From NCBI GenBank assembly GCA_940337035.1, contig CALNHX010002660.1, positions 62,001 to 126,000 on the forward strand: a DNA stretch of 64,000 bases, in the 5' to 3' direction. Below, one piece after another: positions 34,597 through 50,153 of this stretch. A program made the position numbers and the translations under genes. This DNA is from Agriotes lineatus. Its lineage: Eukaryota > Arthropoda > Insecta > Coleoptera > Elateridae. Under the pieces are notes generated by a model. The model worked only from the letters and a program-made list of their open reading frames with translations. It was not told where the DNA came from and ran no database searches. Position 1 is the first letter of the stretch. Every line of letters begins with the position of its first letter.

Positions 34597-37500
34597 GATC
34601 ACCCAGTATTGTAGACGCGCTTACTTTGAGAATAATTATTATATTTTGGTCAGCAGTAGCCATTATATGAGTGCAATAAGCATTTACGTGGTTAACATTT
34701 TCTGCAAAACGTGCTTTTAAGACGTTTTAACGTACCTAAATTATATACTTATGAACTTAAAATTTTTAAATGCAGAAAAATTTAATACAGTAGTAATATA
34801 TGGTTCGACTGATTCCAAATATAATATTATAAGACCTATTAACGGTGTAGTAAATTCTTAGCCAGTAATTCAGCACCTGTTAGTGTAGACGTGCTTGCTC
34901 TGGCAATAATTGTTATATTTTGGTCAGCTGCAGCCATCATAGTAGTACAATAAGCATTTACGTAGTTAATATTTTCAGCAAAACGTGCTTTTCAGACGTT
35001 TTAACGTACCTAAATGATATACTTATGAACTTAAAATTTTTAAATGCAGAAAAATTTAATACAGTAGTAATATATGGTTCGACTGATTCCAAATATAATA
35101 CTATGAGACCTATTAACGGTGTAGTCAATTCTTAGCCAGTAATTGAGCACCTGTCAGTGTAGACGCGCTTACTCTGGCAATAATTATTATATTTTGGTCA
35201 GCAGCAGTTATTATAGTAGCAGAATAAACATTTACGTAGTTATTGTTTACTGAAAAACGTGCTTTCCAGACGTTATAACGTACCTGAATGCTAAACTTCT
35301 AAACTTGAATTCTTTAGATGCAGCAAAATTTAATACCGTAGTAATAAATGATTCGACTGATTCCAAATATAATATTATTAGACCTATTAACGGTGTAGTC
35401 AATTCTTAGCCAGTAATTGAGCACCTGTCAGTGTAGACGCGTTTACTCTGGCAATAATTATTATATTTTGGTCAGCAGCAGCCATTATAGTAGTAGAATA
35501 AGCATTTACGTAGTTATTATTTAATGAAAAACCTGCTTTTCAGACGTTTTAACGTACCTAAATGCTAAACTTTTGAACTTGAATTTTCTAGATGCGGAAA
35601 AATTTAATACAGTAGTAATATATCGTTAGATTGATTCCAAATATACTATTATAGGACCTATTAACACCATAGTCAGTTCTTAGCCAGTAATTGAGCACCT
35701 GTTAGTGTAGACGCGTTTACTCTGGCAATAATTAGAATATATTAGTCAGCAGTAGCCATTATAGTAGTACAATAAGCATTTACGTAGTTATTATTTACTG
35801 CAAAACGTGCTTTTCAGACGTTTTAACGTACATAAATGATATACTTTTGAATTTAAATTTTTTAGATGCAGAAAACTTTTATACTTTGATTCCAAATATA
35901 CTATTATAGAATCTATTAACACTTTACTCAATTCTTATCCAGCAATTGAATACCCTGTATTGTAGACGCGATTACTCTGACAATAAGTATTATAGTTTGG
36001 TCAGCAGTAGTATTATATGGTTAGATTGATTCCAAATATACTATTAGAAGACCTATTAACACTGTAGTCCATTCTTAGCCAGCAATTGATCACCCAGTAT
36101 TGTAGACGCGCTTACTTTGAGAATAATTATTATATTTTGGTCAGCAGTAGCCATTATATGAGTGCAATAAGCGTTTACGTAGTTAACATCTTCTGCAAAA
36201 CGTGCTTTTAAGCCGTTTTAACGTACCTAAATGATATACTTATGAACTTAAAATTTTTAAATGCAGAAAAATTTAATACAGTAGTAATATACGGTTCGAC
36301 TGATTCCAAATATAATATTATAAGACCTATTAACGGTGTAGTAAATTCTTAGCCAGTAATTCACCACCTGTTAGTGTAGACGTGCTTACTCTGGCAATAA
36401 TTGTTATATTTTGGTCAGTTGCAGCCATTAAAGTAGGTAGTACAATAAGCATTTACGTAGTTATTATTTACTGCAAAACGTGCTTTTCAGACGTTTTAAC
36501 GTACATAAATGATATACTTTTGAATTTAAATTTTTTAGATGCAGAAAACTTTTATCTTTGATTCCAAATATACTATTATAGAATCTATTAACACTTTACT
36601 CAATTCTTATCCAGCAATTGAATACCCTGTATTGTAGACGCGATTACTCTGACAATAAGTATTATAGTTTGGTCAGCAGTAGTATTATATGGTTAGATTG
36701 ATTCCAAATATACTATTGGAAGACCTATTAACACTGTAGTCCATTCTTAGCCAGCAATTGATCACCCTGTATTGTAGACGCGCTTATTCTGACCATAATT
36801 ATTATATTTTGGTCAGCAGCAGCCATTATAGTAGTACAATAAGCATTTACGTAGTTTTTATTTACTGAAAAACGTGTTTTTCAGACGTTTTAACGTACCT
36901 AAATGCTAAACTTTTGTAATTGAATTTTCTAGATGCAGAAAAATTTTATACAGTAGTATTATATGGTTAGATTGATTCCAAATATACTATTAGAAGACCT
37001 ATTAACACTGTAGTCCATTCTTAGCCAGCAATTGATCACCCAGTATTGTAGACGCGCGTACTTTGAGAATAATTATTATATTTTGGTCAGCAGTAGCCAT
37101 TATATGAGTGCAATAAGCATTTACGTAGTTAACATTTTCTGCAAAACGTGCTTTTAAGACGTTTTAACGTACCTAAATGATATACTTATGAACTTAAAAT
37201 TTTTAAATGCAGAAAAATTTAATACAGTAGTAATATACGGTTCGACTGATTCCAAATATAATATTATAAGACCTATTAACGGTGTAGTAAATTCTTAGCC
37301 AATAATTCAGCACCTGTTAGTGTAGACGTGCTTACTCTGGCAATAATTGTTATATTTTGGTCAGCAGTAGCCATTATATGAGTACAATAAGCATTCACGT
37401 AGTTAATATTTTCTGCAAAACGTGCTTTTCAGACGTTTTAACGTACCTAAATGATATACTTACGAACTTAAAATTTTTAAATGCAGAAAAATTTAATACA

Positions 37501-40500
37501 GTAGGAATATATGGTTCGACTGATTCCAAATATAATATTATAAGACCTATTAACGGTGTAGTAAATTCTCAGCCACTAATTCAGCACCTGTTAGTGTAGA
37601 CGTGTTTACTCTGGCAATTATTGTTATATTTTGGTCAGCAGTAGCCATTAAATGAGTGCAATAAGCATTTACGTAGTTAATATTTTCTGCAAAACGTGCT
37701 TTTCAGATGTTTTAACGTACCTAAATGATATACTTATGAACTTAAAATTTTTAAATGCAGAAAAATTTAATACAGTAGTAATATATGGTTCGACTGATTC
37801 CAAATATAATATTATAAGACCTATTAACGACGTAGTAAATTCTTAGCCAGTGATTGAGCACCTGTTAGTGTAGACGCGTTTACTCTGGCAATAAATAGAA
37901 TATATTAGTCAGCAGTAGCCATTATAGTAGTACAGTAATCATTTACGTAGTTAATATTTACTGCAAAACCTGCGTTCCAGACGTTATAACGTACCTGAAT
38001 GCTAAACTTCTAAACTTGAGTTCTTTAGATGCAGCAAAATTTAATACAGTAGTAATATATGGTTCGACTGATTCCAAATATAATATTATTAGATCTATTA
38101 ACGGTGTAGTAAATTCTTAGCCAGTAATTCCGCACCTGTTAGTGTAGACGTGCTTACTCTGGCAATAATTGTTATATTAGGTCAGCTGCAGCCATTATAG
38201 TAGTACAATAAGCATTTACGTAGTATTTATTTACTGCAAAACGTGCTTTTCAGACGTTTTAACGTACATAAATAATATACTTTTGAACTTAATTTTTTTT
38301 GATGCAGAAAACTTTTATACAGTAATAATATATGGTTAGATTGATTCCAAATATACTATTATAGAATCTATTAACACTGTACTCAATTCTTATCCAGCAA
38401 TTGAATACCCTGTATTGTAGACGCGATTACTCTGACAATATGTATTATAGTTTGGTCAGCAGTAGTATTATATGGTTTGATTAATTCCAAATATACTATT
38501 GGAAGACCTATTAACACTGTAGTCCATTCTTAGCCAGCAATTGATCACCCTGTATTGTAGACGCGCTTACTCTGAGAATAATTATTATATTTTGGTCAGC
38601 AGTAGCCATTATATGAGTGCAATAAGCATTTACGTAGTTAAAATTTTCTGCAAAACGTGCGTTTCAGAAGTTTTAACGTAACTAAATGCTAAACTTTTGT
38701 AATTGAATTTTCTAGATGCAGAAAAATTTAATACAGTAGTATTATATGGTTAGATTGATTCCAAATATACTATTAGAAGACCTATTAACACTGTAGTCCA
38801 TTCTTAGACAGCAATTGATCACCAAGTATTGTAGACGCGCTTACTCTGAGAATAATTATTATATTTTGGTCAGCAGTAGCCATTATATGAGTGCAATAAG
38901 CATTTACGTTGTTAACATTTTCTGCAAAACGTGCGTTTCAGACGTTTTAACGTACCTAAATGATATACTTACGAACTTAAAATTTTTAAATGCAGAAAAA
39001 TTTAATACAGTAGGAATATATGGTTCGACTGATTCCAAATATAATATTATAAGACCTATTAACGGTGTAGTAAATTCTCAGCCACTAATTCAGCACCTGT
39101 TAGTGTAGACGTGTTTACTCTGGCAATTATTGTTATATTTTGGTCAGCAGTAGCCATTAAATGAGTGCAATAAGCATTTACGTAGTTAATATTTTCTGCA
39201 AAACGTGCTTTTCAGATGTTTTAACGTACCTAAATGATATACTTATAAGCTTAAAATTTTTAAATGCAGAAAAATTTAATACAGTAGTAATATATGGTTC
39301 GACTGATTCCAAATATAATATTATAAGACCTATTAACGGTGTAGTAAATTCTTAACCAGTAATTCAGCACCTGTTAGTGTAGACGTGCTTACTCTCGCAA
39401 TAATTGTTATATTTTGGTCAGCTGCAGCCATTATAGTAGTACAATAAGCATTTACGTAGTTATTATTTACTGCAAAACGTGCTTTTCAGACGTTTTAACG
39501 TACATAAATGATATACTTTTGAACTTAAATTTTTTAGATGCAGAAAACTTTTATACAGTAATAATATATGGTTAGATTGATTCCAAATATACTATTATAG
39601 AATCTATTAACACTGTACTCAATTCTTATCCAGCAATTGAATACCCTGTATTGTAGACGCGATTACTCTGACAATAAGTATTATAGTTTGGTCAGCAATA
39701 GTATTATATGGTTAGATTGATTCCAAATATACTATTGGAAGACCTATTAACACTGTAGTCCATTCTTAGCCAGCAATTGATCACCCAGTATTGTAGACGC
39801 GCTTACTTTGAGAATAATTATTATATTTTGGTCAGCAGCAGCCATTATAGTAGTACAATAAGCATTTACGTAGTTATTATTTCCTGCAAAACGTGCTTTT
39901 CAGACGTTTTAACGCACCTAAATGATATATATATGAACATAAAATTTTTAAATGCAGAGAAGTTTAATACAGCAGTAATATATGGTTAGATTGATTCCAA
40001 ATATACTATTATAGAATCTATTAACACTGTACTCAATTCTTATCCAGCAATTGAATACCCTGTATTGTAGACGAGCTTACTCTGAGAATAATTACTTTAT
40101 TTTGGTCAGCAGTAGCCATTATATGAGTGCAATAAGCATTTACGTAATTAATATTTTCTGCAAAACGTGCTTTTCAGACGTTTTAACGTACCTAAATGAT
40201 ATACTTATGAACTTAAAATTTTTAAATGCAGAAAAATTTAATACAGTATTAATATATGGTTCGACTAATTCCAAATATAATATTATAAGACCTATTAACG
40301 GTGTAGTAAATTCTTAGCCAGTAATTCAGCACCTGTTAGTGTAGACGTGCTTACTCTGGCAATAATTGTTATATTTTGGTCAGCAGTAGCCATTATATGA
40401 GTGCAATAAGCGTACCTAAATGATATACTTATGAACTTAAAATTTTTAAATGCAGAAAAATTTAATACAGTAGTACTATATGGTTCGACTGATTCCAAAT

Positions 40501-42517
40501 ATAATATTATAACACCTATTAACGGTGTAGTAAATTTTTAACCAGTAATTCAGCACCTGTTAGTGTAGACGTGCTTACTCTGGCAATAATTGTTATATTT
40601 TGGTCAGCTGCAGCCATTATAGTAGTACAATAAGCATTTACGTAGTTATTATTTACTGCAAAACGTGCTTTTCAGACGTTTTAACGTACATAAATGATAT
40701 ACTTTTAAACTTAAATTTTTTAGATGCAGAAAGCTTTTATACAGTAGTAATATATGGTTCGACTGATTCCAAATATAATATTATAAGACCTATTAACGGT
40801 GTAGTAAATTCTTAGCTAGTAATTCAGCACCTGTTAGTGTAGATGTGCTTACTCTGGCAATAATTGTTATATTTTGGTCAGCTGCAGCCATTATAGTAGT
40901 ACAATAAGCATTTACGTAGGTATTATTTACTGCAAAACGTGCTTTTCAGATGTTTTAACGTACCTAAATGATATACTTATGAACTTAAATTTTTTAGATG
41001 CAGAAAACTTTTATACAGTAATAATATATGGTTAGATTGATTCCAAATATACTATTATAGAATCTATTAACACTGTACTCTATTCTTATCCAGCAATTGC
41101 ATACCCTGTATTGTAGACGAGCTTACTCTGAGAATAATTACTTTATTTTGGTCAGCAGTAGCCATTATATGAGTGCAATAAGCATTTACGTAGTCAATAT
41201 TTTCTGCAAAACGTGCTTTTCAGACTTTTTAACGTACCTAAATGATATACTTATGAACTTAAAATTTTTAAATGCAGAAAAATTTAATACAGTATTGATA
41301 TATGGTTCGACTAATTCCAAATATAATATTATAAGACCTATTAATGGTGTAGTAAATTCTTAGCCAGTAATTCAGCACCTGTTAGTGTAGACGTGCTTAC
41401 TCTGGCAAGAATTGTTATATTTTGGTCAACAGTAGCCATTATATGAGTGCAATAAGCATTTACGTAGTTAATATTTTCTGAAAAACGTGCTTTTCAGACG
41501 TTTTTACGTACCTAAATGATATACTTATAAACTTAAAATTTCTAAATGCAGAAAAATTTAATACAGTAGTAATATATGGTTCGACTGATTCCAAATATAA
41601 TATTATAAGACCTATTAACGGTGTAGTAAATTCTTAGCTAGTAATTGAGCACCTGTTAGTGTAGACGTGCTTACTCTGGCAATAATTGTTATATTTTGGT
41701 CAGCTGCAGCCATGATAGTAGTACTATAAGCATTTACGTAGTTATTATTTACTGCAAAACGTGCTTTTCAGACGTTTTAACGTACATAAATGATATACTT
41801 TTGAACTTAAATTTTTTAGATGCAGAAAACTTTTATACAGTAATAATATATGGTTAGATTGATTCCAAATATACTATTATAGAATCTATTAACACTGTAG
41901 TCAATTCTTAGCCAGCAACTGCTAACCCTGTATTGTAGACGCGCTTATTCTGACAATAATTATTATATTTTGGTCAGCAGCAGCCATTATAGTAGTACAA
42001 TAAGCATTTACGTAGTTATTATTTACTGCAAAACGTGCTTTTCAAACGTTTTAACTTACCTAAATGCTAAACTTTTGTAATTGAATTTTCTAGATGCAGA
42101 AAAATTTTATACAGTAGTATTATATGGTTAGATTGATTTCAAATATACTATTAGAAGACCTATTAACACTGTAGTCCATTCTTAGCCAGCAATTGATCAC
42201 CCAGTATTGTAGACGCGCTTACTTTGAGAATAATTATTATATTTTGGTCAGCAGCAGCCATTATAGTAGTACAATAAGCATTTACGTAGTTATTATTTCC
42301 TGCAAAACGTGCTTTTCAGACGTTTTAACGTACCTAAATGATATACTTATGAACTTAAAATTTTTAAATACAGAAAAATTTAATACAGTAGTAATATATG
42401 GTTCGACTGATTCCAAATATAATATTATAAGACCTATTAACGGTGTAGTAAATTCTTAGCTAGTAATTCAGCACCTGTTAGTGTAGACGTGCTTACTCTG
42501 GCAATAATTGTTATATT

Positions 42518-43887
42518 TTGGTCAGCAGTAGCCATTATATGAGTGCAATAAGCATTTACGTAATTAATATTTTCTGCAAAACGTGCTTTTCAGATGTTTT
42601 AACGTACCTAAATGATATGCTTATAAACTTAAAATTTTTAAATGCAGAAAAATTTAATACAGTAGTACTATATGGTTCGACTGATTCCAAATATAATATT
42701 ATAACACCTATTAACGGTGTAGTAAATTTTTAACCAGTAATTCAGCACCTGTTAGTGTAGACGTGCTTACTCTGGCAATAATTGTTATATTTTGGTCAGC
42801 TGCAGCCATTATAGTAGTACAATAAGCATTTACGTAGTTATTATTTACTGCAAAACGTGCTTTTCAGACGTTTTAACGGACATAAATGATATACTTTTGA
42901 ACTTAAATTTTTTAGATGCAGAAAGCTTTTATACAGTGGTAATATATGGTTCGACTGATTCCAAATATAATATTATAAGACCTATTAACGGTGTAGTAAA
43001 TTCTTAGCTAGTAATTCAGCACCTGTTAGTGTAGACGTGCTTACTCTGGCAATAATTGTTATATTTTGGTCAGCTGCAGCCATTATAGTAGTACAATAAG
43101 CATTTACGTAGTTATTATTTACTGCAAAACGTGCTTTTCAGACGTTTTAACGTACATAAATGATATACTTTTGAACTTAAATTTTTTAGATGCAGAAAGC
43201 TTTTATACAGTAGTAATGTATGGTTCGACTGATTCCAAATATAATATTATAAGACCTATTAACGGTGTAGTAAATTCTTAGCTAGTAATTCAGCACCTGT
43301 TAGTGTAGATGTGCTTACTCTGGCAATCTTTGTTATATTTTGGTCAGCTGCAGCCATTATAGTAGTACAATAAGCATTTACGTAGTTATTATTTACTGCA
43401 AAACGTGCTTTTCAGACGTTTTAACGTACATAAATGATATACTTTTGAAATTAAATTTTTTAGATGCAGAAAACTTTTATACAGTAGTAATATATGGTTC
43501 GACTGATTCCAAATATAATATTATAAGACCTATTAACGACGTAGTAAATTCTTAGCCAGTAATTCAGCACCTGTTAGTGTAGATGTGCTTACTCTGGCAA
43601 TAATTGTTATATTTTGGTCAGCTGCAGCCATTATAGTAGTACAATAAGCATTTACGTAGTTATTATTTACTGCAAAACGTGCTTTTCAGATGTTTTAACG
43701 TACCTAAATGATATACTTATGAACTTAAAATTTTTAAATGCAGAAAAGTTTAATACAGCAGTAATATATGGTTCGACTGATTCCAAATATAATATTATAA
43801 GACCTATTAACGACGTAGTAAATTCTTAGCCAGTAATTCAGCACCTGTTAGTGTAGATGTGCTTACTCTGGCAATAATTGTTATATT
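42518..43887. repeat. Run of homogeneous 274-bp monomers
   Basis: Five consecutive monomers with starts exactly 274 bp apart (42518, 42792, 43066, 43340, 43614) are of closely similar subtype. They share GTCAGCTGCAGCC (first excepted), GGTTCGACTGATTCC and ATTAACGGTGTAGTAAAT or its CGACG variant. This contrasts with the mixed subtypes elsewhere and suggests local recent amplification or conversion. Confidence 0.8.
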
Positions 43888-46107
43888 TTGGTCAGCTGCA
43901 GCCATTATAGTAGTACAATAAGCATTTACGTAGTTATTATTTAGTGCAAAACGTGCTTTTCAGACGTTTTAACGTACATAAATGATATACTTTTGAACTT
44001 AAATTTTTTTGATGCAGAAAACTTTTATACAGTAATAATATATGGTTAGATTGATTCCAAATATACTATTATAGAATCTATTAACACTGTACTCAATTCT
44101 TATCCAGCCATTGAATACCCTGTATTGTAGACGAGCTTACTCTGAGAATAATTACTTTATTTTGGTCAGCAGTAGCCATTATATGAGTGCAATAAGCATT
44201 TACGTAGTTATTATTTACTGCAAAACGTGCTTTTCAGATGTTTTAACGTACCTAAATGATATACTGATGAACTTAAAATTTCTAAATGCAGAAAAATTTA
44301 ATACAGTAGTAATATATGGTTCGACTCATTCCAAATATAATATTATAAGACCTATTAACGGTGTAGTAAATTCTTAGCCAGTAATTCAGCACCTGTTAGT
44401 TTAGACGTGCTTACTCTGCTAATAATTGTTATATTTTGGTCAGCTGCAGCCATTATAGTAGTACAATAAGCATTTACGTAGTTATTATTTACTGCAAAAC
44501 GTGCTTTTCAGACGTTTTAACGTACATAATGATATACTTTTGAACTTAAATTTTTTAGATGCAGAAAACGTTTATGCAGTAATAATATATGGTTAGATTG
44601 ATTGCAAATATACTATTATAGAATCTATTAACACTGTACTCAATTCTTATCCAGCAATTGAATACCCTGTATTGTAGACGCGATTACTCTGACAATAAGT
44701 ATTATAGTTTGGTCAGCAGTAGTATTATATGGTTAGATTGATTCCAAATATACTATTGGAAGACCTATTAACACTGTAGTCCATTCTTAGCCACCAATTG
44801 ATCACCCTGTATTGTAGACGCGCTTACTCTGAGAATAATTATTATATTTTGGTCAGCAGTAGCCATTATATGAGTGCAATAAGCATTTACGTAGTTAATA
44901 TTTTCTGGAAAACGTGCTTTTCAGACGTTTTAACGTACCTAAATGATATACTTAAAATTTTTAAATGCAGAAAAATTTAATACAGTAGGTTAGATTGATT
45001 CCAAAAATACTATTATAAAACCTATTAATAATGTAGTCAATTCTTAACCAGTAATTGAGCACCTGTCAGTGTAGACGCGTTTACTCTGGCAATAATTATT
45101 ATATTTTGGTCAGCAGCAGCCATTATAGTAGGAGAATAAGCATTTACGTAGTTATTATTTACAGCAAAACGTGCTTTTCAGATGTTTTAACGTACCTAAA
45201 TGCTAAACTTTTGTACTTGAATTTTCTAGATGCGGAAAAATTTAATACAGTAGTAATATATCGTTAGATTGATTCCAAATATACTATTATAGGACCTATT
45301 AACACTATAGTCAGTTCTGAGCCAGTAATTGAGCACATGTTAGTGTAGACGCGTTTACTCTGGCAATAATTAGAATATATTAGTCAGCAGTAGCCATTAT
45401 AGTAATACAATAAGCATTTACGTAGTTAATATTTACTGCAAAACGTGCTTCTCAGACGTTTTAACGTACCTAAATGCTAAACTTTTGAACTTGAATTTTC
45501 TAGATGCGGAAAAATTTAATACAGTAGTAATATATCGTTAGATTGATTCCAAATATACTATTATAAAACTTATTAATAATGTAGTCAATTCTTAGCCAGT
45601 AATTCAGCACCTGTCAGTGTAGACGCGTTTACTCTGGCAATAATTATTATATTTTGGTCAGCAGCAGCCATTATAGTAGTAGAATAACCATTTACGTAGT
45701 TATTATTTACTGAAAACGTGATTTTCAGACGTTTTAACGTACATAAATGATATACTTTTGAATTTAAATTTTTTAAATGCAGAAAACTTTTATACAGTAA
45801 TAATATATGGTTAGATTGATTCCAAATATACTATTATGGAATTTATTAACACTGTACTCAATTCTTATCCAGCAACTGAATACCCTGTATTGTAGACGTG
45901 ATTACTCTGAGAATAATTATTATATTTTGGTCAGCAGTAGCCATTATATGAGATTTTCTGGAAAACGTGCTTTTCAGACGTTTTAACGTACCTAAATGAT
46001 ATACTTAAAATTTTTAAATGCAGAAAAATTTAATACAGTAGGTTAGATTGATTCCAAAAATACTATTATAAAACCTATTAATTATGTAGTCAATTCTTAG
46101 CCAGTAA

Positions 46108-49100
46108 TTGAGCACCTGTCAGTGTAGACGCGTTTACTCTGGCAATAATTATTATATTTTGGTCAGCAGCAGCCATTATAGTAGGAGAATAACCATTTAC
46201 GTAGTTATTATTAACAGCAAAACGTGCTTTTCAGACGTTTTAACGTACCTAAATGCTAAACTTTTGTACTTGAATTTTCTAGATGCGGAAAAATTTAATA
46301 CAGTAGTAATATATCGTTAGATTGATTCCAAATATACTATTATAGGACTTATTAACACTATAGTCAGTTCTTAGCCAGTAATTGAGCACATGTTAGTGTA
46401 GACGCGTTTACTCTGGCAATAATTAGAATATATTAGTCAGCAGTAGCCATTATAGTAGTACAATAAGCATTTACGTAGTTATTATTTACTGAAAACGTGC
46501 TTTTCAGACGTTTTAACGTACATAAATGATATACTTCTGAATTTAAATTTTTTAAATGCAGAAAACTTATACAGTAATAATATATGGTTAGATTGATGCC
46601 AAATATACTATTATAGAATCTATTAACACTGTACTCAATTCTTATCCAGCAATTGAATACCCTGTATTGTAGACGCGATTACTCTGACAATAAGTTTTAT
46701 AGTTTGGTCAGCAGTAGTATTATATGGTTAGATTGATTCCAAATATACTATTGGAAGACCTATTAACACTGTAGTCCATTCTTAGCCAGCAAATGATCAC
46801 CCTGTATTGTAGACGCGCTTACTCTGAGAATAATTATTATATTTTGGTCAGCAGTAGCCATTATATGAGTACAATAAGCATTTACGTAGTTAATATATTT
46901 TGCAAAACGTGCTTTTCAGACGTTTTAACGCACCTAAATAATATACTTAAAATTTCTAAATGCAGAAAAATTTAATACAGTAGTAATATAAGGTTAGATT
47001 GATTACAAATATAATATTATAAAACCTATTAATAATGTAGTCAATTCTTAGCCAGTAATTGAGCAGCTGTCAGTGTAGACGCGTTTACTCTGGCAATAAT
47101 TATTATATTTTGGTCAGCAGCAGCCATTATAGTAGTAGAATAACCATTTACGTAGTTGTTATTTACTGAAAACGTGCTTTTCAGACGTTTTAACGTACCT
47201 AAATGCTAAACTTTTGTACTTGAATTTTCTAGATGCGGAAAAATTTAATACAGTAGTAATATATCGTTAGATTGATTCCAAATATACTATTATAGGACCT
47301 ATTAACACTATAGTCAGTTCTTAGCCAGTAATTGAGCACATTTTAGTGTAGACGCGTTTACTCTGGCAATAATTAGAATATATTAGTCAGCAGTAGCCAT
47401 TATAGTAGTACAATAAGCATTTACGTAGTTAATATTTACTGCAAAACGTGCTTCTCAGACGTTTTAACGTGCCTAAATGCTAAACTTTTGAACTTGAATT
47501 TTCTAGATGCGGAAAAATTTAATACAGTAGTAATATATCGTTAGATTGATTCCAAATATCCTATTATAAAACTTATTAATAATGTAGTCAATTCTTAGCC
47601 AGTAATTCAGCACCTGTCAGTGTAGACGCGTTTACTCTGGCAATAATTATTATATTTTGGTCAGCAGCAGCCATTATAGTAGTAGAATAACCATTTACGT
47701 AGTTATTAGTTACTGAAAACGTGCTTTTCAGACGTTTTAACGTACATAAATGATATACTTTTGAATTTAAATTTTTTAAATGCAGAAAACTTTTATACAG
47801 TAATAATATATTGTTAGATTGATTCCAAATATACTATTATAGAATCTATTAACACTGTACTCAATTCTTATCCAGCAATAGAATACCCTGTATTGTAGAC
47901 GCGATTACTCTGACAATAAGTATTATAGTTTGGTCAGCAGTAGTATTATATGGTTAGATTGATTCCAAATATACTATTGGAAGACCTATTAACACTGTAG
48001 TCCATTCTTAGCCACTAATTGATCACCCTGTATTGTAGACGCGCTTACTCTGAGAATAATTATTATATTTTGGTCAGCAGTAGCCATTATATGAGTGCAA
48101 TAAGCATTTACGTAGTTAATATTTTCTGGAAAACGTGCTTTTCAGACGTTTTAACGTACCTAAATGATATACTTAAAATTTTTAAATGCAGAAAAATTTA
48201 ATACAGTAGATTAGATTGATTCCAAAAATACTATTATAAAACCTATTAATAATGTAGTCAATTCTTAGCCAGTAATTGAGCACCTGTCAGTGTAGACGCG
48301 TTTACTCTGGCAATAATTATTATATTTTGGTCAGCAGCAGCCATTATAGTAGGAGAATAACCATTTACGTAGTTATTATTAACAGCAAAACGTGCTTTTC
48401 AGACGTTTTAATGTACCTAAATGCTAAACTTTTGTACTTGAATTTTCTAGATGCGGAAAAATTTAATACAGTAGTAATATATCGTTAGATTGATTCCAAA
48501 TATACTATTATAGGACTTATTAACACTATAGTCAGTTCTTAGCCAGTAATTGAGCACATGTTAGTGTAGACGCGTTTACTCTGGCAATAATTAGAATATA
48601 TTAGTCAGCAGTAGCCATTATAGTAGTACAATAAGCATTTACGTAGTTATTATTTACTGAAAACGTGCTTTTCAGACGTTTTAACGTACATAAATGATAT
48701 ACTTTTGAATTTAAATTTTTTAAATGCAGAAAACTTATACAGTAATAATATATGGTTAGATTGATTCCAAATATACTATTATAGAATCTATTAACACTGT
48801 ACTCAATTCTTATCCAGCAATTGAATACCCTGTATTGTAGACGCGATTACTCTGACAATAAGTTTTATAGTTTGGTCAGCAGTAGTATTATATGGTTAGA
48901 TTGATTCCAAATATACTATTGGAAGACCTATTAACACTGTAGTCCATTCTTAGCCAGCAAATGATCACCCTGTATTGAGAATAATTATTATATTTTGGTC
49001 AGCAGTAGCCATTATATGAGTACAATAAGCATTTACGTAGTTAATATTTTTTGCAAAACGTGCTTTTCAGACGTTTTAACGCACCTAAATGATATACTTA

Positions 49101-50153
49101 AAATTTCTAAATGCAGAAAAATTTAATACAGTAGTAATATAAGGTTAGATTGATTACAAATATAATATTATAAAACCTATTAATAATGTAGTCAATTCTT
49201 AGCCAGTAATTGAGCACCCGTCAGTGTAGACGCGTTTACTCTGGCAATAATTATTATATTTTGGTCAGCAGCAGCCATTATAGTAGTAGAATAACCATTT
49301 ACGTAGTTGTTATTTACTGAAAACGTGCTTTTCAGACGTTTTAACGTACCTAAATGCTAAACTTTTGTACTTGAATTTTCTAGATGCGGAAAAATTTAAT
49401 ACAGTAGTAATATATCGTTAGATTGATTCCAAATATACTATTATAGGACCTATTAACACTATAGTCAGTTCTTAGCCAGTAATTGAGCACATGTTAGTGT
49501 CGACGCGTTTACTCTGGCAATAATTAGAATATATTAGTCAGCAGTAGCCATTATAGTAGTACAATAAGCATTTACGTAGTTAATATTTACTGCAAAACGT
49601 GCTTCTCAGACGTTTTAACGTACCTAAATGCTAAACTTTTGAACTTGAATTTTCTAGATGCGGAAAAATTTAATGCAGTAGTAATATATCGTTAGATTGA
49701 TTCCAAATATACTATTATAGAATCTATTAACACTGTACTCAATTCTTATCCAGCAATTGAATACCCTGTATTGTAGACGCGATTACTCTGACAATAAGTA
49801 TTATAGTTTGGTCAGCAGTAGTATTATATGGTTAGATTGATTCCAAATATACTATTGGAAGACCTATTAACACTGTAGTCCATTCTTAGCCACCAATTGA
49901 TCACCCTGTATTGTAGACGCGCTTACTCTGAGAATAATTATTATATTTTGGTCAGCAGTAGCCATTATATGAGTGCAATAAGCATTTACGTAGTTAATAT
50001 TTTCTGGAAAACGTGCTTTTCAGACGTTTTAACCTACCTAAATGATATACTTAAAATTTTTAAATGCAGAAAAATTTAATACAGTAGGTTAGATTGATTC
50101 CAAAAATACTATTATAAAACCTATTAATAATGTAGTCAATTCTTAACCAGTAA
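46108..50153. repeat. Higher-order satellite unit of about 2.17 kb, repeated
   Basis: The segment from 46108 recurs from 48276 (step about 2,168 bp), with shared rare variants such as TATTAACAGCAAAACG and CCAGCAAATGATCACCC. The second copy has a 15-bp-scale deletion at about 48977, where TGTATTG joins directly to AGAATAATT. Confidence 0.7.
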